From Algibacter luteus (lineage in GTDB: Bacteria > Bacteroidota > Bacteroidia > Flavobacteriales > Flavobacteriaceae), in the NCBI RefSeq assembly GCF_900141715.1, contig NZ_FQYK01000005.1:62001-126000 (forward strand): a DNA stretch of 64,000 nucleotides, given 5' to 3'. Below are positions 8,474-16,772 of this stretch, one piece after another (position 1 is the first letter of the stretch; each line of letters opens with the position of its first letter). Position numbers and translations under genes: made by a program. The notes under the pieces were generated by a model that was not told the origin of the DNA, made no database searches, and saw only the letters and a program-made list of their open reading frames with translations.

Positions 8474-9628
8474 ATGAAAAAAATTCAAATGGTTGACCTC
8501 AAAGGTCAGTACAACGATATCAAAGATATCGTTAATCCTTCTATCCAAGAAGTAATTGAAAACACAGCTTTTATTAACGGACCAAAAGTACATGAGTTTC
8601 AAAAAAACCTTGAAACGTATCTAGGCGTTAAACATGTTATTCCTTGTGCTAATGGAACCGATGCCTTACAAATAGCCATGATGGGTTTAGGTTTAAAGCC
8701 AGGGGATGAAGTTATAACTGTCGATTTTACTTTTGCAGCTACTGTAGAGGTTATTGCGTTATTGCAACTTACTCCTGTTTTAGTTGATGTTAACGAAGAT
8801 GATTTTAATATTAATATTGAAGCCTTAAAAAAGGCGATAACGCCGAATACGAAAGCCATTGTACCAGTCCATTTATTCGGCCAGTGTGCTAACATGGAGG
8901 CCATAATGCATATAGCTAAAGCGCATAATCTCTATGTTATTGAAGATAATGCTCAAGCAATTGGAGCAAATTACACTTATAGTAACGGCACAAAAGTAAA
9001 AGCTGGAACTATAGGCGATGTTGGTGCAACATCGTTTTTTCCATCAAAAAACCTTGGTTGCTATGGTGATGGTGGCGCTATTTTTACCAATAATGACGAA
9101 TTAGCTCATACTATTCGAGGTATCGTAAATCACGGCATGTACGAGCGCTATCATCATGATGTGGTAGGGGTGAATTCAAGATTAGATAGTATACAAGCTG
9201 CAGTTTTAGATGCTAAACTACCAAAATTAGATAGCTATAATAAATCGAGACAAAATGCAGCGAGAAAATATAATCAAGCGTTTAAAAATATTAAACAAAT
9301 TATAACACCGAAGGTTTCAAATGGCTGTGGAGATATTTGTGATACATGCGACTGTCATGTATTTCATCAATATACATTGAAATTAAAAGGTGTTGATAGA
9401 GATGCTTTAGTAAAACATTTAAACGATAAAGGAATCCCATGCGGCGTATATTACCCAATTCCACTGCATAAACAAAAAGCCTATCAAGATTCAAGATATA
9501 ATGAGAAAGATTTTGCAGTTACCAACCAATTGGTTAAAGATGTTATTTCATTGCCAATGCATACTGAGCTTGAAGATGAACAAATTGAGTTTATAACATC
9601 TGCAATTATAAAATTTATAAATGGATAA
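8474..9628 (+). CDS. DegT/DnrJ/EryC1/StrS-family sugar aminotransferase
   Basis: A 384-residue PLP enzyme that transfers an amino group to a nucleotide-linked keto sugar for surface polysaccharide synthesis. The fold-type I signature is complete: PCANGTDALQIA binds the PLP phosphate, VIEDNAQAIGA contains the Asp that contacts the pyridine, and SFFPSKNLGCYGDGGA holds the Schiff-base Lys at residue 192. Unusually, residues 285-294 form a cysteine cluster (C285-x3-C289-x2-C292-x-C294) just before HVFHQYTL. The stop overlaps the galE start by 8 bp, so the two are translationally coupled. The exact sugar substrate is not determinable. Confidence 0.9.
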   Translation: MKKIQMVDLKGQYNDIKDIVNPSIQEVIENTAFINGPKVHEFQKNLETYLGVKHVIPCANGTDALQIAMMGLGLKPGDEVITVDFTFAATVEVIALLQLTPVLVDVNEDDFNINIEALKKAITPNTKAIVPVHLFGQCANMEAIMHIAKAHNLYVIEDNAQAIGANYTYSNGTKVKAGTIGDVGATSFFPSKNLGCYGDGGAIFTNNDELAHTIRGIVNHGMYERYHHDVVGVNSRLDSIQAAVLDAKLPKLDSYNKSRQNAARKYNQAFKNIKQIITPKVSNGCGDICDTCDCHVFHQYTLKLKGVDRDALVKHLNDKGIPCGVYYPIPLHKQKAYQDSRYNEKDFAVTNQLVKDVISLPMHTELEDEQIEFITSAIIKFING

Positions 9629-10643
9629 AATATTAGTTACTGGTGGTTTAGGTTTTATAGGGTCGCACACGGTTGTAGAATTACAAAATAAAGGCTACGA
9701 AGTTGTAATAATCGACGATTTATCAAATTCTTCTGTGCAGGTGCTTGACGGTATTAAAGCCATAACAGGAAAAGCCGTGATTTTTAAGAGGTTAGATTTA
9801 AAAGATAAAACTGAAGTTGAATCGTTTTTTTCTAAACATCAAGATATAAAAGGGGTAATTCATTTTGCTGCAAGTAAAGCTGTAGGCGAAAGTGTAAACG
9901 AGCCTTTGATGTACTATGAAAACAATCTAGCCTCCTTAATATACATTTTAAAAGAATTGAAGAAATTGCCATCAGCAAGTTTTATTTTTAGTTCTTCATG
10001 CACAGTTTACGGGCAAGCTGATGAATTACCTATTACAGAAAATGCTCCCGTTAAAACAGCGGAATCACCATATGGAAACACCAAGCAAATTGGCGAAGAA
10101 ATTATAGCTGACACTTGTAAAGTAGTGCCATCATTAAAAGCGATTGCATTGCGTTATTTTAATCCTATTGGCGCACATGAGTCTGTTGAAATTGGCGAAT
10201 TACCAATTGGCGTTCCACAAAATTTAGTGCCTTTTATTACACAAACGGCCATTGGTTTAAGAGAACAATTATCGGTTTTTGGTGATGATTACCCAACGCC
10301 CGATGGCACTTGTATTAGAGATTATATTCATGTAGTAGATTTAGCTAAAGCTCACGTGATTGCTTTAGGTAGATTACTTAAAGGCAATAATAAATCGAAT
10401 TACGAAACTTTCAATCTAGGAACAGGTAAAGGTAGTTCTGTATTAGAAGTGGTTAATGCTTTTGAGGAGGTTTCTGGAGTAAAATTAAACTATAAAATTG
10501 TTGGAAGACGAGAAGGCGATATCATTTCTGCTTACGCCGATACAAATAAAGCCAATAATGATTTAGGATGGAAACCGACTTTATCTCTTAAAGATGCTAT
10601 GTTATCTGCATGGAAATGGGAGCAGAAAGTTAGAGGGAATTAG
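9621..10643 (+). CDS. galE: UDP-glucose 4-epimerase
   Basis: A 340-residue short-chain dehydrogenase family epimerase interconverting UDP-glucose and UDP-galactose (or the N-acetyl forms). The NAD site is GGLGFIGSHTV near residues 8-18. The catalytic Ser and YxxxK are present in SSSCTVYG and PYGNTKQIGEE. RYFNPIGAH and GDDYPTPDGTCIRDYIHV are characteristic GalE segments. It overlaps the preceding aminotransferase by 8 bp. Length is normal for GalE. A hairpin terminator follows. Confidence 0.95.
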   Translation: MDKILVTGGLGFIGSHTVVELQNKGYEVVIIDDLSNSSVQVLDGIKAITGKAVIFKRLDLKDKTEVESFFSKHQDIKGVIHFAASKAVGESVNEPLMYYENNLASLIYILKELKKLPSASFIFSSSCTVYGQADELPITENAPVKTAESPYGNTKQIGEEIIADTCKVVPSLKAIALRYFNPIGAHESVEIGELPIGVPQNLVPFITQTAIGLREQLSVFGDDYPTPDGTCIRDYIHVVDLAKAHVIALGRLLKGNNKSNYETFNLGTGKGSSVLEVVNAFEEVSGVKLNYKIVGRREGDIISAYADTNKANNDLGWKPTLSLKDAMLSAWKWEQKVRGN

Positions 10644-10663
10644 ATTAAATTAATTTACAATAA

Positions 10664-10700
10664 TAAAAAAAACGTCGCTAACTAAGCGACGTTTTTTTTA
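10664..10700. terminator. Bidirectional terminator shared by galE and lspA
   Basis: The arms ACGTCGCT (10672-10679) and AGCGACGT (10685-10692) are flanked by A and T runs on both sides, so it works in both directions between convergent genes. The lspA stop codon (10682-10684) sits in the loop, so one arm of the hairpin is lspA coding sequence. Confidence 0.9.
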
Positions 10701-11209
10701 TTATCATTTTTCTTCTTTTTAAAACTTGCAAATAGCAAAATAATCATCCCAGTGGTTACCGATAAATCGGCTAGATTAAAAATTCCAGTTCTAAAAACAC
10801 CACCTAAATCTATAAATAAAAAATCGGTTACTTTTCCAAAAGCTATTCTATCAAAAACATTAGCTATTCCGCCACCAATAATACTTGCAAATGCAAAAAG
10901 CGACCAGTTGTCTAAAGATTTGTCTTTGAAAATATAACGTAGCACTAATCCCAAAACAACTATTGGAAGTATGAGTAATAAAATAATTCTTAGCGTTTCG
11001 TTTAACTCACTACCCATACCTAAAAAAGCACCTGTGTTTTCTACATTCATTAATATGAAGTAATCACCGAGTATGGGGATGCGTTCACCAGGGTTAATGT
11101 TGGTTCTAAGTGTGATGTTATTTCTAACAATAACTTTTGAAATTTGATCGACAGCTATGGTTAAGACGATAACCAAAATAATATAGATGGAACGTTTAGA
11201 TAACTTCAT
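10682..11209 (-). CDS. lspA: Lipoprotein signal peptidase (signal peptidase II)
   Basis: A 175-residue inner-membrane aspartyl protease that cuts prolipoprotein signal peptides. Four hydrophobic segments are visible. The two catalytic Asp motifs are GGIANVFDRI and FNLADLSVT, with the NTGAFLGMG segment also typical of the family. It follows fabD with zero spacing: the fabD TAA at 11212-11210 is immediately followed by the lspA ATG at 11209. The last codons lie inside the shared terminator hairpin. Several lipoproteins encoded in this window would be its substrates. Confidence 0.96.
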   Translation of the reverse strand: MKLSKRSIYIILVIVLTIAVDQISKVIVRNNITLRTNINPGERIPILGDYFILMNVENTGAFLGMGSELNETLRIILLLILPIVVLGLVLRYIFKDKSLDNWSLFAFASIIGGGIANVFDRIAFGKVTDFLFIDLGGVFRTGIFNLADLSVTTGMIILLFASFKKKKNDNKKNVA

Positions 11210-12103
11210 TTAGCTATTGCTTTCTAAAGTTGCTGAAACCGTTTCGGCATCTCTATTTATTTTTTTAACTAAGCCTTGTAAAACTTTTCCAGGACCAACT
11301 TCGGTAAATAAAGTAGCGCCATCTGCAATCATTTGTTGCACAGACTGTGTCCAACGTACTGGTGCAGTTAATTGAGATATCAAGTTAGCTTTAATAGCAC
11401 TCTCATCAATTACTGCGTTTGCTGTAACGTTTTGATATATTGGGCAGTTTGGTTTGCTAAATGTTGTGTTTTCTATTGCTGCGGCTAATACCTCGCGTGC
11501 TGGTTCCATTAAAGGTGAGTGAAATGCACCGCCAACAGGTAAAACTAAAGCGCGACGTGCACCCTCTTCTTTTAATGCTTCGCAGGCTTTGTTAATGGCA
11601 TCAACTTCTCCAGAAATTACTAATTGCCCTGGACAATTGTAATTTGCGGCTACTACAATGCCTTCAGTCATAGCACAGATTTTTTCAACTACATCGTCAT
11701 CTAACCCTAAAACAGCTGCCATAGTACTAGGTTGTAATTCGCAAGCTTTTTGCATCGCCATGGCGCGTTGTGATACTAATTTTAAGCCATCTTCAAAGTT
11801 TAAAGCGCCATTAGCTACTAATGCTGAAAACTCTCCCAGAGAGTGTCCTGCAACCATATCTGGTTTAAAGCTTGCACCTAAAGTTTTTGCTAAAATTACC
11901 GAATGTAAAAATATTGCTGGTTGTGTTACTTTAGTTTCTTTAAGGTCTTCAGCAGAACCCTCAAACATAGTGTCTGTAATGTTGAAACCTAAAATTTCAT
12001 TAGCTTGTTCAAATAATTCTTGTGCTAGAGGTGAGTTTTCATAAAGGTCTAATCCCATTCCTGAAAATTGTGCACCTTGACCTGGAAATATATATGCGTT
12101 CAT
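11210..12103 (-). CDS. fabD: Malonyl-CoA:ACP transacylase
   Basis: A 297-residue enzyme that loads malonyl groups onto acyl carrier protein for fatty acid synthesis. It has the N-terminal PGQGAQFSGMG loop, the active-site serine in AGHSLGEFSAL, the conserved His in GGAFHSPLM and the C-terminal EVGPGKVLQGL. Length is standard. It lies directly upstream of lspA with no gap, so the pair is co-transcribed. Upstream are a dispersed repeat element and the FAD-dehydrogenase gene. Confidence 0.97.
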   Translation of the reverse strand: MNAYIFPGQGAQFSGMGLDLYENSPLAQELFEQANEILGFNITDTMFEGSAEDLKETKVTQPAIFLHSVILAKTLGASFKPDMVAGHSLGEFSALVANGALNFEDGLKLVSQRAMAMQKACELQPSTMAAVLGLDDDVVEKICAMTEGIVVAANYNCPGQLVISGEVDAINKACEALKEEGARRALVLPVGGAFHSPLMEPAREVLAAAIENTTFSKPNCPIYQNVTANAVIDESAIKANLISQLTAPVRWTQSVQQMIADGATLFTEVGPGKVLQGLVKKINRDAETVSATLESNS

Positions 12104-12180
12104 GTTGGTTAGTTTTTGTGAGGCTAAAATAACAATAAATCTTTAGACGTGTAACTCTGTTTATTGAAAGTTCTGTGTTC

Positions 12181-12259
12181 GCGTTAGGGATTGCAGAGAA
12201 AGCCCGCAGGGAGGCACGACTGAGGACTTGCAACGGAAAGCCCAACCCTTGTGGTAACC
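12181..12259 (+). repeat. Dispersed intergenic repeat, copy A
   Basis: It begins GCGTTAGGGATTGCAG and ends CCCTTGTGGTAACC, with the internal stretch GAGGACTTGCAACG. The same ends occur at 52857-52985 (plus strand) and 16773-16921 (minus strand). This copy is about 79 bp. It sits between the FAD-dehydrogenase and fabD genes and is richer in G+C than its surroundings. Its function is unknown. Confidence 0.8.
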
Positions 12260-12276
12260 TGCCTGCCGGCAGGCAA
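12258..12276. repeat. GC-rich palindrome GCCTGCCGGCAGGC
   Basis: A perfect GC palindrome immediately following repeat copy A in an AT-rich genome. Similar CTGCCGGCAG palindromes are common intergenic elements in Bacteroidota and give rise to spurious predicted peptides containing LPAGRQ, as seen here in the overlapping false frames. Confidence 0.7.
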
Positions 12277-12289
12277 GCGCCTAAAAATA

Positions 12290-13846
12290 TTAAAGATTGC
12301 TTGTGGCTGCTTCGGCACAACGTTCGCCATCCATAGCTGCTGAAACGATACCGCCCGCGTATCCGCCACCTTCGCCACAGGGATATAAGTTTGTGATTTG
12401 TGGGTGGTGCAACTGCTCGTTTCGTGGTATGGAAACAGGTGATGAGGTTCTGGATTCTACGCCAACCACGTTAGCTTCTGCGGTGTAATAGCCTTTCATT
12501 TTTCGTCCGAATGCTTCGAAGCCTTTGCGCAAGCGCCCGCCAATAAATTTGGGTAATAACGAATGTAGAGGTGCGGAATTTAATCCGGGTTGATAGGAAC
12601 AGTCGTTTAAACTGGTTGACAATCTGCCTTCCACAAAATCGGTTAAGCGTTGTGCGGGTGCGGTTTGACTTCTTCCGCCTGCCGTAAAAGCTAATCGTTC
12701 TAGATTTTTTTGATATTCTAAGCCCTTTAAGGCCCCAAATTGCTCGTATTTGGGTAAATCGGTATCGACATTTATTTCTACGACTATACCAGAATTGGCG
12801 TATAAATTATTTCGTTTTGATGGCGACATACCATTCACTACAACTTCGCCATTGGCGGTGGCTGCCGGCACAATAAATCCTCCTGGGCACATGCAAAATG
12901 AATATACACCGCGCTCTTTTACCTGCTCGACCAAAGCGTATGAAGCGGCTGGAAGTAAGTCGGGACGTTCGCCAGAACAATGATATTGAATTGAGTCTAT
13001 AATATGTTGTGGATGCTCAACACGAACTCCCATGGCAAACGATTTGGCTTGTATTGCTATTTGCTTTTTATCTAGCAGATAGAAAATGTCTCTTGCGGAG
13101 TGGCCTGTTGCCAGAATTACTTTATCGACTGCTATTTCACTGCCGTTTTGGAGTTGAATGGCTTTTATTTGGTGATCTTTTATGTTGAAATCTGTAACCC
13201 GAGTTTCAAAATGTATTTCTCCACCATATTTTAAAATAGTTTCGCGGATGTTTTGAACAACTTTAGGCAGTTTGTTGGTACCGATATGTGGATGCGCATC
13301 AACCAAAATTTGATCTGTTGCGCCATGATAGACAAGATTTTCGAAAATTCGACGAACGTCGCCACGTTTTAAACTTCTAGTATACAATTTGCCGTCACTA
13401 TAAGTTCCGGCGCCACCTTCGCCAAAACAATAGTTGGAATCTTCATTTACAAAATGGTCTTGGTTTATGGCTCTTAAATCACGTCTGCGATCTTGTACAT
13501 TTTTACCGCGTTCTAAAACGATGGGTTTATAACCGAGTTCTATACAACGTAATGCAGCATACATACCTGCAGGACCAAAACCAATAATATGAATGGGCTT
13601 TGCTTTTGATATGTCTTGGTAATTAAAGTTGTATTCTGATGTTTCTGGTATAGCTTCGTTAATGTAAACAGCTACTTTGTAGTTGAAAAAAATTTTGGGT
13701 TTTCTGGCATCAATAGATTTTCTAAGGATTTTAACACCCGAAATATCATCCTGGTTTGTACCTAGTTTTATCGCCGATTTTTTAGCAAGAATATCGGGCT
13801 GTTTTTCTTCTTCAATTGTAATACGAAGTTGTATTTCTTTCACCAT
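12290..13846 (-). CDS. FAD-dependent dehydrogenase (NAD(P)/FAD oxidoreductase family)
   Basis: A 518-residue flavoprotein of the uncharacterised FAD-dependent dehydrogenase group (COG2509-like). A small N-terminal domain of about 90 residues precedes the dinucleotide-binding motif IIGFGPAGMYAALRC, with the second Rossmann region VILATGHSARD and a C-terminal FAD closing motif NLYPCGEGGGYAGGIVSAAMDG. The C-terminus contains FVEGRLSTSLNDCSY, typical of this family. The physiological substrate is unknown. It precedes fabD on the same strand but is separated from it by 186 bp with repeats, so it is probably its own unit. Confidence 0.85.
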   Translation of the reverse strand: MVKEIQLRITIEEEKQPDILAKKSAIKLGTNQDDISGVKILRKSIDARKPKIFFNYKVAVYINEAIPETSEYNFNYQDISKAKPIHIIGFGPAGMYAALRCIELGYKPIVLERGKNVQDRRRDLRAINQDHFVNEDSNYCFGEGGAGTYSDGKLYTRSLKRGDVRRIFENLVYHGATDQILVDAHPHIGTNKLPKVVQNIRETILKYGGEIHFETRVTDFNIKDHQIKAIQLQNGSEIAVDKVILATGHSARDIFYLLDKKQIAIQAKSFAMGVRVEHPQHIIDSIQYHCSGERPDLLPAASYALVEQVKERGVYSFCMCPGGFIVPAATANGEVVVNGMSPSKRNNLYANSGIVVEINVDTDLPKYEQFGALKGLEYQKNLERLAFTAGGRSQTAPAQRLTDFVEGRLSTSLNDCSYQPGLNSAPLHSLLPKFIGGRLRKGFEAFGRKMKGYYTAEANVVGVESRTSSPVSIPRNEQLHHPQITNLYPCGEGGGYAGGIVSAAMDGERCAEAATSNL

Positions 13847-13984
13847 TTGGCAAAATTACTGAAAATTGTAACAGGAGTTTTGAAAAAGATTTTAGACTTT
13901 GTATTTCACCAATAAGTTATCAAGTTAAACTTGAGAAGATGCATTAACTAATTTCAATTAATTGAAGTGCTATTTTAAATTACA

Positions 13985-15040
13985 CTAGAATTGAACACCG
14001 TGTTCAGCTGGGAATTGAACAGGAATTTTACTTTTATCTTCTCCTAAATTTTGTCTTAAATCTATTTCTATTCCTCTTGAAATGGTCGAAATTGGAACAT
14101 CATTAGAAGTGCCTTCAAATGGATTTTCTCCTGTTCTACCAATACGCTCCATGGTATGAAACATCCAAGCTACCGCAGTATAAATGGGAATAGTAAACCA
14201 TATGAAAATATCTCCCCATAAGGGATAATTAACTGCAATTTCTTTTCCAATGTCCATAAATTGTGGAACTAATGCCATGGGCAGAAGCAACAAGAGTAGC
14301 CACATGAAATAATGATTTAGAGAAGCATATTGCCTTGGATATGGAAAATTCTTGATGCGCTCCGTTTGTCCTTGAAGGGTGAATAATTCTTTGATGAGTG
14401 CTTCAAGTTCAAGAAATGAAAACTCCCAGATTATCCCTTTGTCTTTTAATTTTCTGATATGATGTGATTGTAAATAGAGTATTGCCGTTTGGTGATTGTC
14501 TTTGTTCATCACTTCTTTTAGATCGTCATCAGACAGATATAATTTAAGTTCCTCTACTAATGTTGACTTCATTTCAGGTGGCTTGATACCCCATTCCGTA
14601 TTCGTTCTATGTTTACTTGTTGTTTCCCATTGTTTTTTATTTCGCATGGCATATCTTAATGCAGTCATCCACGCGATATGTCGATAAGTTAAGATCTTAA
14701 CTTCTTTCTTAATGGAATCGTTAGAAACACTCTCTTTAGCATGTTCGTCAGTAACCATATCTTGAACATAAACACCAAAAGTACGAGACGTATTGACTAT
14801 GCCTCCCCATATTTTTCGTGCTTCCCAAATTCGACCATACACAGCATTATTTTGAAATCCTATAACAAATGCAACCGCTGTACCAATTAAGGCCATTGGA
14901 GTCCAGGGAATTCTAAACCAATCTAGTTCAAGGAAATAATAGATAGAAACCCATGCTCCAATAATTATGACGAAGGAGAGCGTTTCAAAACGAGTCCATT
15001 TCACCATGTCAATTATTCGATATACTTTGCCTATATACAT
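13985..15040 (-). CDS. Bestrophin-family anion channel (UPF0187)
   Basis: A 351-residue integral membrane protein with the bestrophin-like pattern: an early membrane helix (FVIIGAWVSIYYFL), the FVIGFQNNAVYGRIWEARKIWGG segment conserved in bacterial bestrophins, a cytoplasmic middle, and late membrane helices around residues 245-300 ending in the MERIGRTGENPFEGTSNDVP motif. Bacterial homologues form pentameric channels. Ion selectivity cannot be stated. It appears monocistronic. Confidence 0.88.
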   Translation of the reverse strand: MYIGKVYRIIDMVKWTRFETLSFVIIIGAWVSIYYFLELDWFRIPWTPMALIGTAVAFVIGFQNNAVYGRIWEARKIWGGIVNTSRTFGVYVQDMVTDEHAKESVSNDSIKKEVKILTYRHIAWMTALRYAMRNKKQWETTSKHRTNTEWGIKPPEMKSTLVEELKLYLSDDDLKEVMNKDNHQTAILYLQSHHIRKLKDKGIIWEFSFLELEALIKELFTLQGQTERIKNFPYPRQYASLNHYFMWLLLLLLPMALVPQFMDIGKEIAVNYPLWGDIFIWFTIPIYTAVAWMFHTMERIGRTGENPFEGTSNDVPISTISRGIEIDLRQNLGEDKSKIPVQFPAEHGVQF

Positions 15041-15156
15041 AATTTAAGTATTGGAATTTATAAAATACCTGATATGCTACTTATAAAAATCGTTTCATCG
15101 ATTTAAACAAGAGTCAAACGAATTTAGATATTTTTTATGACAAAGAAAAAAGAAGG

Positions 15157-16089
15157 CTATTTCCTTTCATAAGTCAAAAACGAAAACTCATAATCGTGGT
15201 CTGCGTCTTTCTTATTGAAAACATTGGCAGTTTCTTTCCAAACAGAAGTATCTATTTTAGGGAAATAGGTGTCGGCATCAAAATTATGATGAACCCGAGT
15301 TAATTCTATTTTATCGGCAATTGCCATGGCCTGTTTGTAAATTTGGCCTCCGCCAATAATAAATGGCTGCGCGTCGCTTTTTGATGCATCAATAGCATCC
15401 TCTAGACTATGCACTAAAATAACACCACTTGGTGCTTGGTAATCTTTCTGCCTTGTAATTACCACATGCGTTCTATTTGGTAAAGGCTTCGGGAAACTTT
15501 CAAAGGTTTTGCGCCCCATAATAATATGGTGCCCGTTTGTAAGAGCTTTAAAGCGTTTTAAGTCGTCGCTTAAATGCCAAATTAATTTATTTCCTAGTCC
15601 TATGGCATCATTTTCGGCAGCAGCTACAATTATAGTAAGTTCAGATTTTTTAGTTTTTGTGATTGAAGTTTCGGATTGAGTAGCAGATTCATTAAATACT
15701 TCACTTTGCGCTATTAGTTTTTCCTCTTTTATAAATTCAGCTTTAAGAGATTCTATGCGGTCTTGCTGTTTGGCAACCAGTTTTTCTAATTGGGCTTTTT
15801 CCCATGCTTTACCCATAAATTTATGAGTAACAAACACGTTAAACAGGTGGTAAACAAAAAAGAATAACCATAGTAAAATGGCAAACACAAACCAATCAAT
15901 GTTGAAGATTTGAAAATCTTTACCAATTCCTAATACCGTATTGGCAGCAATTAAAAAAATAGCACCAATTAAAAAGATAACAAAATGCACATACAAACGT
16001 TTTTTTTGTTTGATGCGTTTTTGAGCATTTTCAATAAGCTCCAATTGGTCTTTATCTATTTGTGGTATGGGTTTCTTTTTTCCAAACAT
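15157..16089 (-). CDS. folA: Membrane-anchored 2TM-domain/dihydrofolate reductase fusion
   Basis: A 310-residue protein. Residues ~20-100 form a 2TM domain: two membrane helices at about 34-53 and 66-86 with a basic N-terminus and the HKFMGKAWEKAQ end. Residues ~101-150 are a charged coiled-coil-like linker. From residue 151 a full dihydrofolate reductase follows: TIIVAAAENDAIGLGNKL, WHLSDDLKRF with the catalytic acid at 176, IIMGRKTFESFP for NADPH, and IIGGGQIYKQAM. It would make tetrahydrofolate at the membrane's cytoplasmic face. DHFR is normally a free ~160-residue protein. There is no in-frame Met before the DHFR part, which supports a real fusion. thyA lies nearby on the same strand with the CBM48 gene between them on the other strand. 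Confidence 0.9.
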   Translation of the reverse strand: MFGKKKPIPQIDKDQLELIENAQKRIKQKKRLYVHFVIFLIGAIFLIAANTVLGIGKDFQIFNIDWFVFAILLWLFFFVYHLFNVFVTHKFMGKAWEKAQLEKLVAKQQDRIESLKAEFIKEEKLIAQSEVFNESATQSETSITKTKKSELTIIVAAAENDAIGLGNKLIWHLSDDLKRFKALTNGHHIIMGRKTFESFPKPLPNRTHVVITRQKDYQAPSGVILVHSLEDAIDASKSDAQPFIIGGGQIYKQAMAIADKIELTRVHHNFDADTYFPKIDTSVWKETANVFNKKDADHDYEFSFLTYERK

Positions 16090-16168
16090 AATCGTAAAAT
16101 AACAAGTGTAAAGTTAAAGTTTTTTAATGATAATTAATAAGATAAATCATACTTAAAAAAATCAAGTT

Positions 16169-16186
16169 TACTAAAACGTTTTAGTA
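16169..16186. promoter_or_regulatory. 18-bp palindrome with LacI-type core (TACTAAAACGTTTTAGTA)
   Basis: A perfect palindrome centred on AAACGTTT, the half-site pattern of LacI/GalR-family operators. It lies 80 bp upstream of the 2TM-DHFR start and 220 bp upstream of the CBM48 gene. Operator function is inferred; no LacI-type gene is in the window. Confidence 0.5.
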
Positions 16187-16352
16187 GCAAAAGCCATTGA
16201 TAATCAGCGTAAAACGTAAAATTTTGATTGATAATAATATAATTTTAATCCTAAATTATTGTAGACTTTAGATATTTGAATAACTGAAATTGTCAAATTG
16301 ATAATTCTTTAGAACTAAAAGCTTTAAATGGCAATCTATAATAAATAGTTTA

Positions 16353-16360
16353 TAAATTTG
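16353..16360 (+). promoter_or_regulatory. -7 promoter element (TAAATTTG) for the CBM48 gene
   Basis: A perfect match to TAnnTTTG located 46 bp before the ATG at 16406. No clear -33 TTTG is seen at the expected distance. Confidence 0.5.
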
Positions 16361-16405
16361 CAGTGTAATTAAACGTAAAAGAACAAATTTCAAAAATATA
16401 CTATT

Positions 16406-16702
16406 ATGGCTATTAAAAAACAATTTTTAAAAAGTAAACCAGTTTGTAAAGTAACATTTACTGTTCCTGCCGAGGATGCAAAAAAAGTATCAGTGGTTGG
16501 GTCTTTCAACGATTGGAATGCTAAAAAAGCACCTCTTAAAAAACTAAAAAATGGTACATTTAAAGGTACTTTAGATTTAGAAGCTGGAAACACTTACGAG
16601 TTTAAATACCTAGTTGATGGTGTTTACGTAAATGACGATGCTGCCGATGCTTATGCATGGAATGACTTTGCTGGTGCAGAAAACGGTGTTATAAAACTAT
16701 AA
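16406..16702 (+). CDS. Small glycogen-binding (CBM48/AMPK1-type) domain protein
   Basis: A 98-residue stand-alone early-set domain. KVTFTVPAEDAKKVSVVGSFNDWN followed by PLKKLKNGTFKGTL and YEFKYLVDG is the typical N-terminal isoamylase/AMPK-beta glycogen-binding pattern, with the Trp in GSFNDWN expected to touch glucans. No signal peptide or enzyme domain is present, so it is likely a cytosolic glucan-binding or regulatory module. It is flanked by its own promoter and terminator and therefore monocistronic. The partner is unknown. Confidence 0.9.
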   Translation: MAIKKQFLKSKPVCKVTFTVPAEDAKKVSVVGSFNDWNAKKAPLKKLKNGTFKGTLDLEAGNTYEFKYLVDGVYVNDDAADAYAWNDFAGAENGVIKL

Positions 16703-16722
16703 TTTCCACAATTTAAAAAATA

Positions 16723-16752
16723 TAAAAGCACCTCTTTAGGGGTGCTTTTTTT
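16723..16752 (+). terminator. Terminator of the CBM48 gene
   Basis: The arms AAAAGCACC and GGTGCTTTT enclose a short loop (TCTTTAGG region) and end in a run of seven Ts. Confidence 0.88.
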
Positions 16753-16772
16753 GTTTTATAATTTTTTTAGCT

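Larger units (their letters stand above)
16090..16405. other. Divergent intergenic region between 2TM-DHFR and CBM48 genes
   Basis: 316 bp with no gene. It contains an 18-bp palindrome at 16169-16186 and a good -7 promoter element at 16353-16360 for the plus-strand gene. Otherwise it is AT-rich with no clear structure. Confidence 0.6.

Noticed and set aside
12039-12378. Two overlapping minus-strand frames with LPAGR-type peptides
   Set aside because: They arise from the GCCTGCCGGCAGGC palindrome and repeat copy A, a known source of spurious predictions in Bacteroidota, and overlap fabD and the FAD-dehydrogenase gene.
13919-13966. Two AT-rich palindromes (TCAAGTTAAACTTGA and TTCAATTAATTGAA) upstream of the FAD-dehydrogenase gene
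   Set aside because: Short AT palindromes are frequent by chance at this base composition, and there is no second site or regulator to support operator function.
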